Positions 47,765-59,564 of a stretch of DNA of 64,000 bases are shown piece by piece. A program made the translations under genes and the position numbers. The notes under the pieces are model-generated. The model worked only from the letters and a program-made list of their open reading frames with translations, made no database searches and was not told the DNA's origin. Origin of the DNA: Trifolium pratense. Taxonomy: Eukaryota > Streptophyta > Magnoliopsida > Fabales > Fabaceae. Location of the stretch: the NCBI RefSeq assembly GCF_020283565.1, contig NC_060061.1, forward strand, positions 22,605,362-22,669,361, given 5' to 3'. The stretch's first letter is position 1. The number at the start of each line of letters is the position of its first letter.

Positions 47765-48625
47765 CCATATTTTTTTATTAATAAGTAAAAATAAATATTA
47801 ATATATAAAATATTGGTACATTTGTCTTGATGAATATTTTCAAAATATCAATTTATTTTATAATTTTTATTATTATACAATTAAAAATAGGACAAAACTT
47901 AGTTACAGATGTACAGTGTCTAAGTCATGTTCTTGCCGTTCCCAATCAAAATTTTACATATGTATATTTTGTTTCCACTAAAAATTTATACGCTTAACAC
48001 CCCCACCGCCCTGAATCTATACTCTTCATCTTCCTCATTGCTTGCGTATGAGTTTCTTCTCTGCCATCTATTTTCAACCAAAACCATACGGTAGCACTTT
48101 TAATTTTTAACCATGGCAACTCATTGCGATGAGAATACCCCACATCGAACATTGGATATTTCCATTCATCCCACAAAACCTCCCACGAACAAGCCAATCC
48201 AATCCACTACAAGAACTCATCTTTATCATGTTTGTGACATCCAAAAATTAACGATACCTTTGTTGGAAAAAGTTTTCACAACACATGAACAACCGTCATT
48301 GGAGATCACAATATTTTTCGTCCTCCTCGTATAACTGTGCAGATTTGTCGGTGATTCGTTTAGCTATGAGAAATCTTTTTCTCGTGGTTATGATGAGTTC
48401 TGCGTGTTCCTGTCACCGTGAACACCTCTCCATGATAGAGGCCGGCGTGTTCCTACCACCGTAAACACCTCTCCATTAACGTTTTTTCGATGGTTATGAT
48501 GAGTTTTGCGTAAGTACACGTGTAAATTTTTAAGTGGGAACGGAGATATTTTGATAAATTCGTAAGGCGTGCGCCTGAATGAGTAGGATGGCAAAAAGAA
48601 ATCTCCAAATACAATTTACAAAGAT
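47765..48625. other. Intergenic stretch before the germin-like pseudogene
   Basis: No recognised gene. A 73-codon frame starting at 48113 has no known domain. Around 48405-48475 the words GTTCCTGTCACCGTGAACAC and GTTCCTACCACCGTAAACAC form a short direct repeat. Confidence 0.4.
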
Positions 48626-49515
48626 ATGAATATGATGAAGCACATTGTTCTTTTCATTGTTTTTCTATATACCTCAAATCCTTCTTTTTCATATGCCAAT
48701 GATATATGTGTAGCAGAAACAAACATAAACACCCCTTCAAGCTATGAATGCAAACCACAAGAAACATTATCAGTGGAGGATTTTGTGTTATCAGGTTTTG
48801 TACCTGGAGAGACAAAATGTTAAGTTAACAGTAGTGTCTACGGATAAATTACGAGGTCTCAATGGTCTACCTATGTCTACTTTTGCTGCAGAGTGACCAA
48901 GATCATCGAGACCTCGTAATTTATCCGGTGACACTACGGTTAACTTAACATTAAAAGGGTTTGTTGTTTCTGCATGTACAAAACCTGAGAACACAAAATA
49001 TTATGCAAGTTATAAATGGAACCAGGGCTGTCCCTGAGATTTTGGGTGGCCTATGCAAGTTATAATTTTGGTACGTCATTTTTTTTATAAGTCATATAAT
49101 TATAAATATATAATGTGAAAGAAAAGTTAAATATTATATTATCAATTGTTAAAATCTCTTTGATAACTTTTCATTTTTCAAATTGATTTCATTGTCAAGA
49201 TCATAAGAGTCTCAATCTATTTTAACACATGCAGATGCACACACGCGCACACACGAGTGCATGCACACACACACATTAATTAAGTATAAAAAAATTGGTG
49301 CCCTAAAATTTTGATGCCCTGTGCAGTCGCTCCTTCGAACACCGTACCCTACGGAACCCTCTTGAATGGAACCATTCCAATGCATGTTCATCCTGATGAA
49401 TCTGAATTGCTAATGATGGTTCAAGGTAAAGTTACTGCTGGATTTGTCACAAGTAAAAGCTTACGTGAAAGATATTAAGGTTGATGATGTTTTTGTTTTT
49501 CCAAAATATATAGCA
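48626..49515 (+). pseudogene. Germin-like protein pseudogene 1, with inverted self-duplication
   Basis: Starts MNMMKHIVLFIVFLYTSNPS (signal peptide) and continues ANDICVAETNINTPSSYECK to SGFVPGETK, where a deletion causes a stop at 48821-48823; the neighbouring frame carries on VKLTVVSTDKLRGLNGLP to a stop at 48894. Bases about 48872-48997 then encode the equivalent segment on the opposite strand (FVHAETTNPFNVKLTVVSPD, HSAAKVDIG). After about 330 bases of inserted repeat, the cupin part resumes on the plus strand at about 49355 (GTIPMHVHPDESELLMMVQG) but breaks near 49455 and lacks the second cupin motif. Germin-like proteins are secreted cupins of the cell wall; this copy is dead. Confidence 0.85.
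49026..49335 (+). repeat. Repeat inserted in germin-like pseudogene 1
   Basis: Contains AGGGCTGTCCCTGAGATTTT at the left and TGGTGCCCTAAAATTTTGAT at the right, with a CA/CACGCG microsatellite near 49230-49285. The right part recurs in inverted orientation at 50545-50800. Confidence 0.65.
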
Positions 49516-49824
49516 TAGACTAATTTTAGCATTTAACATTACTCACAAGCAAACTTAATGATAACCCAACACCAAGTAATGGATTATAGCAAAAACTAAT
49601 TTTTATATCAATACAAGAAAACGTGTTATCATATAGGATTTATCGATGGAGTAACAGGATTTATCAATGGAGTAACATTTACTCACAAACAAACATGAAT
49701 TAGTCTATATAGATTAATTAATTTTATTTATGAAACCGCGTTATTTGTTATCATTGCAAATGTCATAGATAAAAAAAGAAAAAAAAAAATCACAAACTCA
49801 AAGATAACACATGTGAGCAGAGGG

Positions 49825-49840
49825 ACTAGTATATAAGTAA
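49825..49840 (+). promoter_or_regulatory. TATA box of germin-like copy 2
   Basis: AGTATATAAGTA lies about 63 bases before the ATG at 49896, a usual plant TATA position. Confidence 0.5.
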
Positions 49841-49895
49841 CCACATATGGAATCATAATTCACACAACAATAACAAATACATGCAATTTATTAAG

Positions 49896-50422
49896 ATGAA
49901 GATGATTAAGCACATTATTCTACTCATTGCGGTTCTTCTATATACCTCAAAAAATCCTTCTTTTTCATCATATGCCAATGATATATGTGTGGCAGAAACA
50001 CACATAAACACCCCTTCAGGCTATGAATGCAAACCACAAGAAATATTATCAGCGGAGGATTTTGCGTTTTCAGGTTTTGAACCTGGGATAAAAACAAAGC
50101 CTTTTAATGTTCAGGTGTTGCAATGCATGTTCATCCGGATGAATCGGAGTTGCTAATGATGGTTCAAGGAAAAGTCACAGCTGGATTCGTGACAACTGAA
50201 AAATCTTATGTCAAAGACATTAAGGTGGGTGATGTTTTTGTGTTTCCGAAAGGCCAAATGCATTTTCTAATTAATTCTGGTGCCGAAACTGCTATTGCTA
50301 TTGCTTTTGTTGCATCTAGTAGCTCAACTCTTACCTTTCAGTTTCTTGATTATATACTATTCGGAAAAAGTAACTTGCCAACTTCAATAATTGCAAAGAC
50401 TACTCTTCTGACATTAATTTAA
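49896..50422 (+). pseudogene. Germin-like protein copy 2, central deletion
   Basis: The 5' part encodes MKMIKHIILLIAVLLYTSKN with a signal peptide, then NDICVAETHINTPSGYECKP to GIKTKPFNVQ (about 50115). The next bases shift frame and the cupin resumes at 50123 as MHVHPDESELLMMVQGKVTA. Both cupin motifs are intact: HxH...E...G, and GDVFVFPKGQMHFLINSG, through to the C-terminus LPTSIIAKTTLLTLI. About 45-50 residues between NVQ and MHVH are missing, including the strand leading to the metal site, and no splice sites could restore them. A young pseudogene or a truncated gene. It is close to copy 1, so the two arose by tandem duplication. Confidence 0.8.
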
Positions 50423-50544
50423 GAGGCATCCAAGTTACAACAAATCCACATAAAATAATGGAATTTTCTGTTTTTTTAATGATGCTTCCCCTCTCAAACC
50501 TTTTTTTTTCATCTTCGAACCTCTCAAGAGGATTCTGGAGAGTG

Positions 50545-50800
50545 TTCGAGAGTAGCGACCACACAGGACATCAAAATTTTAAGGACACCAAACTTTTTTA
50601 CTTAGTGTGTGTATGTGCGTGCGTGCATGCACTCGTGTGTGTGTGCGCGCGCGTGCGTTCGCGTGTGTTAAAATAACTTTATTTATTAATTATTAAAACT
50701 AAATTTTAAAATAGACTTAGACTATTATGATATTGACAAATGACAAAGAAATCTATTTGAAGAATGAAAAGTTATTAGAGAGATTTTAACAAAATCTGTT
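50545..50800 (-). repeat. Inverted copy of the 49.0-kb repeat
   Basis: The reverse complement gives TTGGTGTCCTTAAAATTTTG and a CA/CGCG-rich microsatellite, in the order seen at 49080-49330. The pair brackets germin-like copy 2 in opposite orientations. Confidence 0.7.
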
Positions 50801-50859
50801 GTTCTATTGGTCCTAGAATGCAACAAAATTATAAATACATGTGTCTCTTTTGTTAGTAA

Positions 50860-51130
50860 TTTTTTGGACTAAATTGACGAACGAAAAACACATTTGAGAA
50901 TAAAAAAGACTACCTAAAAATATATTTGAGGACCAAAATAACTAATAAAAAAGATACTAATCAACTTAATTGCAATTTTGATACATTAAAAAACAAATGG
51001 AATAGCAAAATATACTTCCGGCGACCAAAATGATCGTTTGTCCAAACCAAAATATTCTGCTCCAACAAAGAATTGATGCATTTCTAAAATGTACATGTTC
51101 AACAAGGAGGCCATTATTAAGACATGACAT
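50860..51130. other. Intergenic, MITE-arm-like sequence
   Basis: GAGGACCAAAATAACTAATA and GGCGACCAAAATGATCGTTT are typical of non-autonomous TIR element arms, but no complete element can be drawn. Confidence 0.35.
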
Positions 51131-51134
51131 GATT

Positions 51135-51545
51135 TGATGACCTCGTTAACCCAATCTCACCAAATCCTTTGTATTAAATCAGGACCATATAAATCATTGA
51201 GAAAAAAAAACAAAAAAGCAAACAAAATTATAACCTCACACTAATTTTCCCTACAAACAAACAACTATAATTGGAACCTTTTTAATTAATGCATATTATG
51301 TTACACATTTGTCACTATATTATATACTAACACAAGTCGAAAAAAATATCTCCTTAATAATTTTCCATTTCCTAAACCATTTTTACAAGGTGAGAAAAAA
51401 ACCAATCATTTCAACCACTTAAAGATTGATATACATATTGCAGAATGCCAAACAAGCATGAATTATCATCCACATGTCATGTGAAGATAGGTTAACTCAC
51501 ACTAGCCGCAAATGAGACATCACTTGACAGTTATAAATACTGAGA
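51135..51545 (+). promoter_or_regulatory. Promoter of aldolase gene 1 (conserved with gene 2)
   Basis: Blocks shared with the promoter at 59565-59885: CCAATCTCACCAAATCC, TTAAATCAGGACCATAT, GCAGAATGCCAA-CAAGCATGA, TTATCATCCACATGTCA, GATAGGTTA and CAAATGAGACATCACTT. The TATA box TTATAAATAC lies at 51531-51540, about 100 bases before the ATG. CACATGTCA (E-box-like) and GATAGG (I-box-like) fit a light-regulated plastid gene; that regulation is inferred. Confidence 0.6.
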
Positions 51546-51638
51546 AAGCAGTGAATGTTTTGTGTGGTAAACAAGTTGCTGTTGGAGATAAGATATACTG
51601 CAGTGTGTGTGTGAGTGAGTGAGTGTGTGTTTGAAACT

Positions 51639-54406
51639 ATGGCTTCTGCTTCAGCTTCTGTTTTCAAATCATCTTCACTTGTTCTTGACAAGTCTGAATG
51701 GGTGAAGGGACAAACTCTCCGTCAGCCTATGTCCGTTGTGCGATGCAGCCCGGCCGCGCCATCAAGTCTAACCATCAGAGCTGGTGCTTATACTGATGAG
51801 CTCGTCAAGACCGCGGTATGATACTTAAAACAACTTGCAATTTTTTTATTATTAATTAAAGTGACACTAATGACCATTTTTATAACTGTCTCGAGGTAAT
51901 TTGAACTTTGTTTCCGAGGACTTGAACTCTGTCCTTTGAGGTTATTGCATCAAATGACAGAGTTCAAATCCTCCCGAAACAAAAAATATCTCATAACTGA
52001 ACTTAGTTCTTCAAATATACATGGTAGGAATTTAGTTTCATACTTATAATTTGTCTTAATTCTTCTTTGTAAAGTGGAATTCTAGTTTTTCAAATTAGCG
52101 TGTTGGTTAGACTAACGTAATTTTCATTAGAGAATCTCCAATAGGATTTTTATTCGGTTCCTAATATTAGGACCATTAAAGTTGATACATGTGACTGCCA
52201 CTTGTAAGAACACTTTCTTGGATAAAAATATTGTTGCTAGTAGTAAGAGAGTAACTAATAAGATGTTGTTTGGATAAATAACTTAACTAAGCGCTTATAA
52301 TATAAGTGCTTATCTATGAATTGCGGTTTTGTTTTGATAAACAACTTAATTAAGCGCTTATAGTGTAAGCTCTTATAATATAAGTGTTTATGTATAAGCT
52401 ATTCATATAACAAAGGATGAGCTGAAGTTTAATTATTTTTATATAAGGTATAGGTTGTCAATACAAACAAGCTGAAAAGAGGCTATGAACATATCAAAAG
52501 TTGTTTTCGTAAGTGGTTATGTAAGTAGATAAGCTCAATTAAGTCAATACAAACAAGTCCTAGCTATAAGAGAGAGGGAGAAAGACAGTGAGTCGAATGT
52601 CGGATAAAACGAGACATAATCTAAGAATTAGATAAGTAACTCTGCTCAGAGTAATTAACTAATTATGTTCTGTTTTTACATTGTTGATGTCATGATGTGT
52701 GCTATTTGATGTTTCACCCTAATAATTTCTTGTGTCTTGTTTTTGTTTGCTTGTGTGTTAATGCAGAAAACAATCGCTTCACCAGGGCGTGGTATTTTGG
52801 CCATGGATGAATCCAATGCTACCTGTGGGAAGCGTTTGGCGTCAATTGGGCTAGAGAACACGGAAGCTAACCGTCAAGCATGGCGTACCCTTCTGGTGAC
52901 AGTTCCAACACTTGGAGAGTACATCTCTGGTGCCATTCTCTTTGAGGAAACTCTCTACCAATCCACAGTTGATGGAAGGAAGATTGTCGATGTGCTTGTT
53001 GAGCAAAACATTGTTCCCGGTATTAAAGTCGACAAGGTAAGCCATTTAGAAATTACCTTATGTTGTTACTAAAATGAAATTGCCTTATGTTGTTACTAAG
53101 GTTTATGTGCCATGAACAATAGGGTCTGGTGCCTCTAGCTGGTTCCAACGATGAGTCATGGTGCCAAGGTCTTGACGGTCTTGCCTCTCGTTCAGCTGCA
53201 TACTACCAGCAAGGTGCCCGTTTCGCCAAATGGTGAGTATATGCCGCCTGCATAGCAAAATCAGAATTTCATGCATTTATGTGTTTATTTGGTACTACTT
53301 ACCATGCTCTTTTTTTTAATCACGCGAATTTCAATCACTTATTAGGCGTACTGTTGTGAGCATCCCCAATGGTCCCTCTGCTCTGGCTGTCAAGGAAGCA
53401 GCCTGGGGTTTGGCTCGCTATGCTGCAATTAGTCAGGTAAGAAAGAAAAGAACCACTCGAATTATATAAGTGATTTCTTTTATTTCATAGTTATTAGATC
53501 AATAACGTTTAAAAAGGTCCGTGACCCTGACTAAGATGTTTTATGTCTTAGCAACTGCAGTTGCGTATGTACGAATTGTATTTGACAGGAATTTTCGGTA
53601 GTAACATTAATCGCTACATGAGTGCGATCTAAAACACTGTCTTCTATTTTTATGTGAGCTCTTATCGGAAACTTTTTTAAATATATGGCTAAAATATGTT
53701 CATTTAATGGTTTATTAGGACAACGGGTTGGTACCAATTGTGGAGCCTGAGATTTTGCTTGATGGAGAACATAACATTGACAGAACCTTTGAAGTAGCCC
53801 AAAAGGTTTGGGCTGAGGTTTTCTACTACCTTGCTGAGAACAATGTCCAATTTGAGGGTATTCTCCTCAAGCCTAGCATGGTTACTCCCGGAGCCGAGTC
53901 CAAGGACAGGGCCTCTCCTGCAACAGTTGCTGACTATACCCTCAAACTCCTTCAAAGGAGAATTCCCCCAGCTGTCCCTGGTATCATGGTATGTCTTTCC
54001 ACTTAGCCGACACGGCAACACCTCATGGATAGGTGACGCTAACCAAATACATTACATTATTGTATCTTCGTATTTCAAATTTCGCTCTTTGTTCATGTGC
54101 TTAACAAAGTTGTATTCTGCTATGTAGTTTTTGTCTGGTGGACAATCTGAGGTTGAAGCAACCCTCAACTTGAATGAAATGAACAAATCTCCAAACCCAT
54201 GGCACGTGTCGTTTTCATACGCAAGAGCTCTCCAAAATACCGCATTGAAGACATGGGGAGGCCGTGTAGAGAACGTGAAGGCAGCACAAGAAGCGCTCCT
54301 TCACCGCGCCAAGTCCAACTCACTTGCTCAACTTGGAAAGTACGCCGGTGATGGTGAATCTGAGGAGGCCAAGAAGGAACTATTTGTCAAAGGCTACGTT
54401 TACTAA
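51639..54406 (+). CDS. FBA: Fructose-bisphosphate aldolase, class I, chloroplastic (gene 1)
   Basis: Six exons: 51639-51815, 52767-53036, 53123-53232, 53346-53436, 53719-53988, 54128-54406; all GT-AG, frame kept; 398 residues. The N-terminus [20 protein letters not shown] is a Ser-rich transit peptide, with the mature part beginning near [12 protein letters not shown]. The class I signature [16 protein letters not shown] holds the Schiff-base lysine (Lys267), and [20 protein letters not shown] is the conserved N-terminal block. C-terminal tyrosine is present (GYVY). The enzyme condenses glyceraldehyde-3-phosphate with dihydroxyacetone phosphate to fructose-1,6-bisphosphate, and makes sedoheptulose-1,7-bisphosphate, in the Calvin cycle. 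Tandem partner of the gene at 59978. Confidence 0.97.
52270..52560. repeat. MITE-like AAGCGCTTAT repeat in aldolase 1 intron 1
   Basis: AACTTAACTAAGCGCTTATA and AACTTAATTAAGCGCTTATA occur ~60 bases apart; TTAAGTCAATACAAACAAGTCC closes the segment, as in common legume MITE-like repeats. Absent from intron 1 of gene 2, partly explaining the length difference (951 versus 557 bp). Confidence 0.5.
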
Positions 54407-55600
54407 AATGTTGGTAGTGAATATTATGATACATGTTATGTTAGACAGCAGCACTAGCATTTAATGATGGTGTTGACGGGGGATGAATATTATTATGTAA
54501 GAAGACTAATTTGTCGAAAATGTGTAATATTTTATAGTCTTGGAGACTATTTTTTATTTTTTGTTTGTGGTTATATTACATGCACCTTTACAACTTCAAT
54601 AAAATCTTTTGCGATGAGTTTGTACTTGATGATGTCTCAACATACTCACAAATGCTTAAAAGCTGGCAGTCCACGAATAACAGAGATAAAAACTCAAGCC
54701 ACTTTTACTCGAAGTTGTGTTCCTCATAGATGATGATCCAAGGAAGGAATATTGAAGCAGCATGATATATTATTTCCTGCAAACTCGGCGTTGCTTAGAA
54801 AAAAGACATCAACAACCTTATTTGCTTCCAAGACATTCATTCATATCAGCAACTCTTTTAAAAGTAAAGCAAAACAATACATTCATATCATAATGCTAGG
54901 CAAATTGAAGCGAAACCTTGGAGGTCTTAACACATAAGTGACCCAAATGAAGATTATAATCTGAAAAGGAACGAAATAAGCAAAATGACGGCAACCAAAC
55001 AGAAAATCAGGAACAAATTCCGTTGCTCTTGGATCTCTCCAGCTGATAAGAGACTGCACCCTCTCTCCTTGAGTTGCCAAATCACCCATCACAGCAAGCA
55101 GTTTTCCTGAAATGCCTCTCAATCTATGATACCTTTTCTGCAGATTACCGCCGCTAAATTTAGTTGGAAAGGATCAAACTCTTCTTCAAGTTCTTCATTA
55201 GTTGCGGTATCAGCATGAGACAATTTTACATCCATATGAGAAGGGTATCTTGGCCTTATTCGGTACCATTCACGAGTAAGAAGGTAAATGTTGCTGGCAA
55301 AATAAATTCTGGCATGAAAATGATAAAGAGAAAGATGAAATAGCCAAATCCCATCTCACTGCCAATTGAATTTCTCCCATTTTCTTTGCTCCTTGAATAT
55401 GCAAGTTTATAAGTGGATAAAAATGAGTATAAATCCTATCACTATCAAGTGTCGAAAAGCCTAATCCTTACCATACCAATTCTCTTATCAACTCCTCCAT
55501 CTCCATTTATTCCTTCAACATTATGTTGGATATTTTCCAAAATATATTTGAAAGGTTGCAATGGTTAAATTGAAATTCAAATTTACATTTTTAAAATTTT
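54407..55600. other. Aldolase 1 3' flank and unassigned sequence
   Basis: 3' UTR (AATGTTGGTAGTGAATATTA, also after gene 2) with AATAAAAT near 54597, then sequence with no recognised exon on either strand. Confidence 0.45.
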
Positions 55601-57255
55601 TTCAAAGGTTGTGTCCCTTCATCATTTGGCATAAGTTTATCTATAAATAGAGACATTTAGGAGACAGAAAAATACAACATAAGAGAAATTATGAATTTCA
55701 TGAGTAAATTCTGTCAAAATTATTTCTAAATCATTTCTTCATTTCTCTAGTGCACAAGGGTCATTGAAAAAACTTTATTCTGTAAAATATCATTGATCGA
55801 TATGTTTGATATGTGTATGCAATCCATGTCAAGGTTTCCAAAGTATCCTGAAGGGGATTCCCCGGTTAACCCTTTTGCATCCAGTTTATGGTGGGGGCGA
55901 ATCGAACCTAAAGTTTAGTGTGATACACACGCTTTGGAATTTGTGCAATATGTTCATCATGTCGTTCATCATCTTCTTCTAGTTCGAGTATTTGCAGCAG
56001 TCCCCCAGCAAATGTTCTAACAATCTTTAGGTTCGATTTTCGATTTATAATTTGTTTGTGATTAATTAATGGCTGCAATTTCAAAGGAGATGATTCTTGA
56101 TCACCGTATGAATTAAGAGATATTGGCTTCAATGAGATAAGTATCATTAACTCTTTCTTATTTTATGTGTTTAAACATTCTGATGATACATGTTTGAATT
56201 TACAAATAATGAAAACCCAATTATATTCATGCATGTTCTAAACCATTGAGGAACATATAATTCATGTTGGCATATATCTATATATGTTGGTTTATGATAA
56301 TGGGTTCAAATTTGTCGTGTATATATGCCCGTAAATATGTTATAACAAGAGAATAATGACATAAAGTTTGTGCATAAGAATATATGACACAATGACAATA
56401 GAATGACAAAAAGTCATGATTTTGTGATAGCGGTTAAAACTATCAAGAATGTATAAGGAATATTCAAAGTTTTTGTAAAGACATAGCTATGTGGTTGATT
56501 GAATATTCAAAATCAAAGTTATAAAAGTTGGAAAATCTTGCAATTCTTTGACGAAAGAGTTGACAAGGATATGATGTTTTTCGGATAATGATGATTAAGT
56601 CATTGAAGACATCATTAGGGATGTGGTACAAGCCCATATATAATTGATCACCAATGGTGGAAACATAACTCACACTTGAATAACATCAAGTCTTGAGTTC
56701 AATGATGAAAGTACACTATTAGAGTGATTGAAGTACTTGACAATAATAAATACATCCCAAGAGATAAAAGTACTTGGACCATAAAAGAAAAAGTGGTAGG
56801 ATGAGATTTTCCTCTTAATAGACATATATCATATGTTTGCTTGAATGCATAATTATGGGTGCATTTATGATATGGTCTACCTATATGAGAATGAAGTGGG
56901 GCCGCTTCATAGAGTTCAAGGGCTTGACTCTTAAATTCTCATGAAAAGGATACGAGACACAAGACCTTAACAAACGTGTCATTTTGATAAATTCGATCAA
57001 TGGTACCGAGATTTCATGTGTGAGTTATGAACACTTGTTCTAATGGATAATTGGTTAAAAGCTTGTCTACCAATCAATTCGGGGATGAGTGAAAACTTAA
57101 CTTACTAAGTAATGGTTCAAATCGTGAGATACCTTTATTGAAACCATGAGATTTCCTTGTGATAACTGTACAAGACTAGCATGTAAGTGTCCATTATCAA
57201 ACACCACAATTGTCATAACTGTAGAAGGGTCATAAACTTCACAAGTATATTGCTC
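55600..57255 (+). other. Probable degraded LTR-retrotransposon sequence
   Basis: CTATAAATAGAGACATTTAG near 55640 and the following CT-rich leader resemble an LTR promoter region, and TGGTGGGGGCGAATCGAACC near 55888 might be part of a primer-binding region. The rest up to 57255 has no coding similarity that I can see. Weak assignment. Confidence 0.3.
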
Positions 57256-57264
57256 ATTCCATCT

Positions 57265-57991
57265 AGGCCTGAGCATTGGTCGGTTTCGGTCGGGTTCGGG
57301 CCGAAAATCACTAAATCGATAAAAACCGCAATCATTTAATTTGAACCCAATTCCGACCGTCTATATCTTCGGTTTGTTTGGGTTCGGCGGGTGGCAGGTT
57401 GAACGAGTCGGATATTACGGGTTAGATCGAAACTTTGTTTACATCTAAAACTCCTCCATTATCCAAAAATTCCTAATTTTCGAATAGTTTAATACCTCGT
57501 ACACAATGCAACAAAAGATAGACGAAGTAAATTAAAAAACAGAGAGGGTAAGATGCAGTTACTTTCTTTCAATATGTAGATCTAAAAACAATAAAATATT
57601 AAGTAGAAGAGACGTAGAAATTAAAATAGATCTAGAATATATATTAGAATATATTTCCCAACTTCTTTATCACCATATTATTAATTATAAGCTTTGTAAA
57701 ATATAATATTTTTATCTTATATCAAAGATGGATAAAAATAACAAAGAGAAGAGTATATTAGATTGAAAGGGAGAGAAGGAAAAAAATTAATTTGCATCTA
57801 ATGGTTGTTCGGTCGGTTTCGGTTATGGAGGGATAGAATTTTAGAGACCCGCACCCGCCCGTATGCAACCGTTCATGCCCGTTTTTTTTGCAATTTGTTG
57901 ACCCGATACCCGACCCGCACCGACCGAATGCTTCAATGTGTTGTCGGTTATATCGGTTTTGAGTCGGGTCTCGGGTTCATGCTCACCCGTA
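57265..57991. mobile_element. Non-autonomous TIR element, copy 2 (uninterrupted, 727 bp)
   Basis: Flanked by a perfect 9-bp target duplication ATTCCATCT (57256-57264 and 57992-58000), indicating a Mutator-like element. Ends AGGCCTGAGCATTGG and ATGCTCACCCGTA share inverted TGAGCAT. It is colinear with 13088-14024 minus the nested MITE. The interior is non-coding. Confidence 0.9.
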
Positions 57992-58000
57992 ATTCCATCT

Positions 58001-58895
58001 TAGTGAAAGACTATCAACAATAGTCCTTGTTCTCACCCATTTAGGACCATACTTAGCTACACAATATGCGTCGGTTCGGTCCTTCTTCATCGGTGAGAAT
58101 CCAACAGCATTCAAGATTCCCAATTCCAAAACCCCAATACTTGGTTTGTTCAAATACTTAGATGATGGTCTTAGATCACTCAACATGGTACCCATCATCC
58201 AAAGAGATTCTAAAATTCAATCTAGTACTAAATTTAACCTCTTCTTCACCTTCAATAATTAATGCAGAAGAGGTTAAATTAAATCAAAATGCTATAAGCT
58301 AATTAGATTAGATAAGTCTTTTACCAAATACGTTCATGTTTATAGCCCAATAAATTATAAGCTAGCTTATTTGACTTACCAAACACACACATAATCTTCG
58401 TCCTTTGCATTGCTCACACTAAAAAAATACTACCCGAAGATATCTTCTGATACTATGGAAAGATATCTCCGGTAATATTTGTACTACAATTTTGTGTATG
58501 CCAAATAATTTTTTTATTTGGGGTTGTGGATGTATTTTCATCTCCCAAAGATTAAGTTATAATCAATTCTAGTTCTAGAACCAAAGTTGAAAATCAATTT
58601 TACATACGTGGAATCAATCTTGTCTCTCCGGAAGTGATAAATCACAAGCAGCTATTCTTATCAAGCCATTTCCTCAGAATTGTCACACTACTTCAAGGAT
58701 GCAGTGTTACTTATTCATTGATTCAATCCAGGTTTTGCTGAGTTCATTCTTTTCAGCTAAATGCCAACTTGTTTCTAATTTTGTAGCTTACTTTGCTTGC
58801 TTTGCTTGGTTGATAAGCCTTTACCCTTTATGATTTGTGGGACCAAAATTACAAACAAACAAAACAAGAAATGGTGGATGTGCACACATTTCAAA
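58001..58895. other. Intergenic between the aldolase genes
   Basis: No gene recognised. A MITE fragment related to the 45.5-kb one (ATAAGCTAGCTTATTTGACT) is at about 58290-58395. Confidence 0.4.
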
Positions 58896-59213
58896 AAACA
58901 AACTTCAATTTTTTTTCTATTATATATATATATATATTGTGAATCATGTTTTATGTCTTGATAAATGATAAATGGCTGTTTATTACCTTGGCAGATTTAA
59001 CAATTATCACATGTATTTTGTATTTTGCCTTGCAGGTTCAGACACAAAAGCATGTATATTTTTTTGAAGTATTTGGATTTTGGAGAGGTTCAACTATTTA
59101 AGTTCGCTGAATAACCTAAATCCCTGTGTTTTCACTTGGTGAGAGCTCACGACGAGACAAGAGGCTGTGGTTGCACGTGTGATTAGTGGACAAGTGATGT
59201 ATCTAGTATAGAC

Positions 59214-59292
59214 CAGATATATTCGTTATTCAATAAACCTTAGAAGTGATTTTTTTTTTTTCATATAATAAGGAACAGAGGGAGGGAGTAGT
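59214..59292. mobile_element. Stowaway-like MITE end
   Basis: AAGGAACAGAGGGAGGGAGTA matches the right terminus of Stowaway elements (inverse of the end at 15522). The left end was not found. Confidence 0.5.
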
Positions 59293-59344
59293 ATAACTTT
59301 TTTCAAAATAATAAAAATGCTACCGACTTTTTAAGTAATTTTGC

Positions 59345-59373
59345 TCCTTACATTGCACGGGTTTATATACTAG
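59345..59373 (+). mobile_element. Helitron 3' end remnant
   Basis: ATTGCACGGGTTTATATACTAG followed by T: the right arm of a GCACGGG hairpin, an ~11-base spacer and CTAG|T, as in plant Helitron termini. The left arm is degraded. Confidence 0.55.
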
Positions 59374-59564
59374 TTCAGTTATATGTAGTTATCTGTTTTC
59401 TGGTAACAACCTACTAGTTATTGATTCTGGACTTTACACTGTTGTATACCACTACAGTACATGGAAAATTCTAGGTTCTTAATCTTAACACATTTAGCAT
59501 AGGGAATTGATGAATTTGAAATGTATGTTTACGGCCACTCAATATCATGTCATGGCATTCTTTG

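Noticed and set aside
55600..57255. A protein-coding gene between the aldolase genes
   Set aside because: No frame longer than about 80 codons and no exon with family similarity on either strand; more like decayed retroelement sequence.
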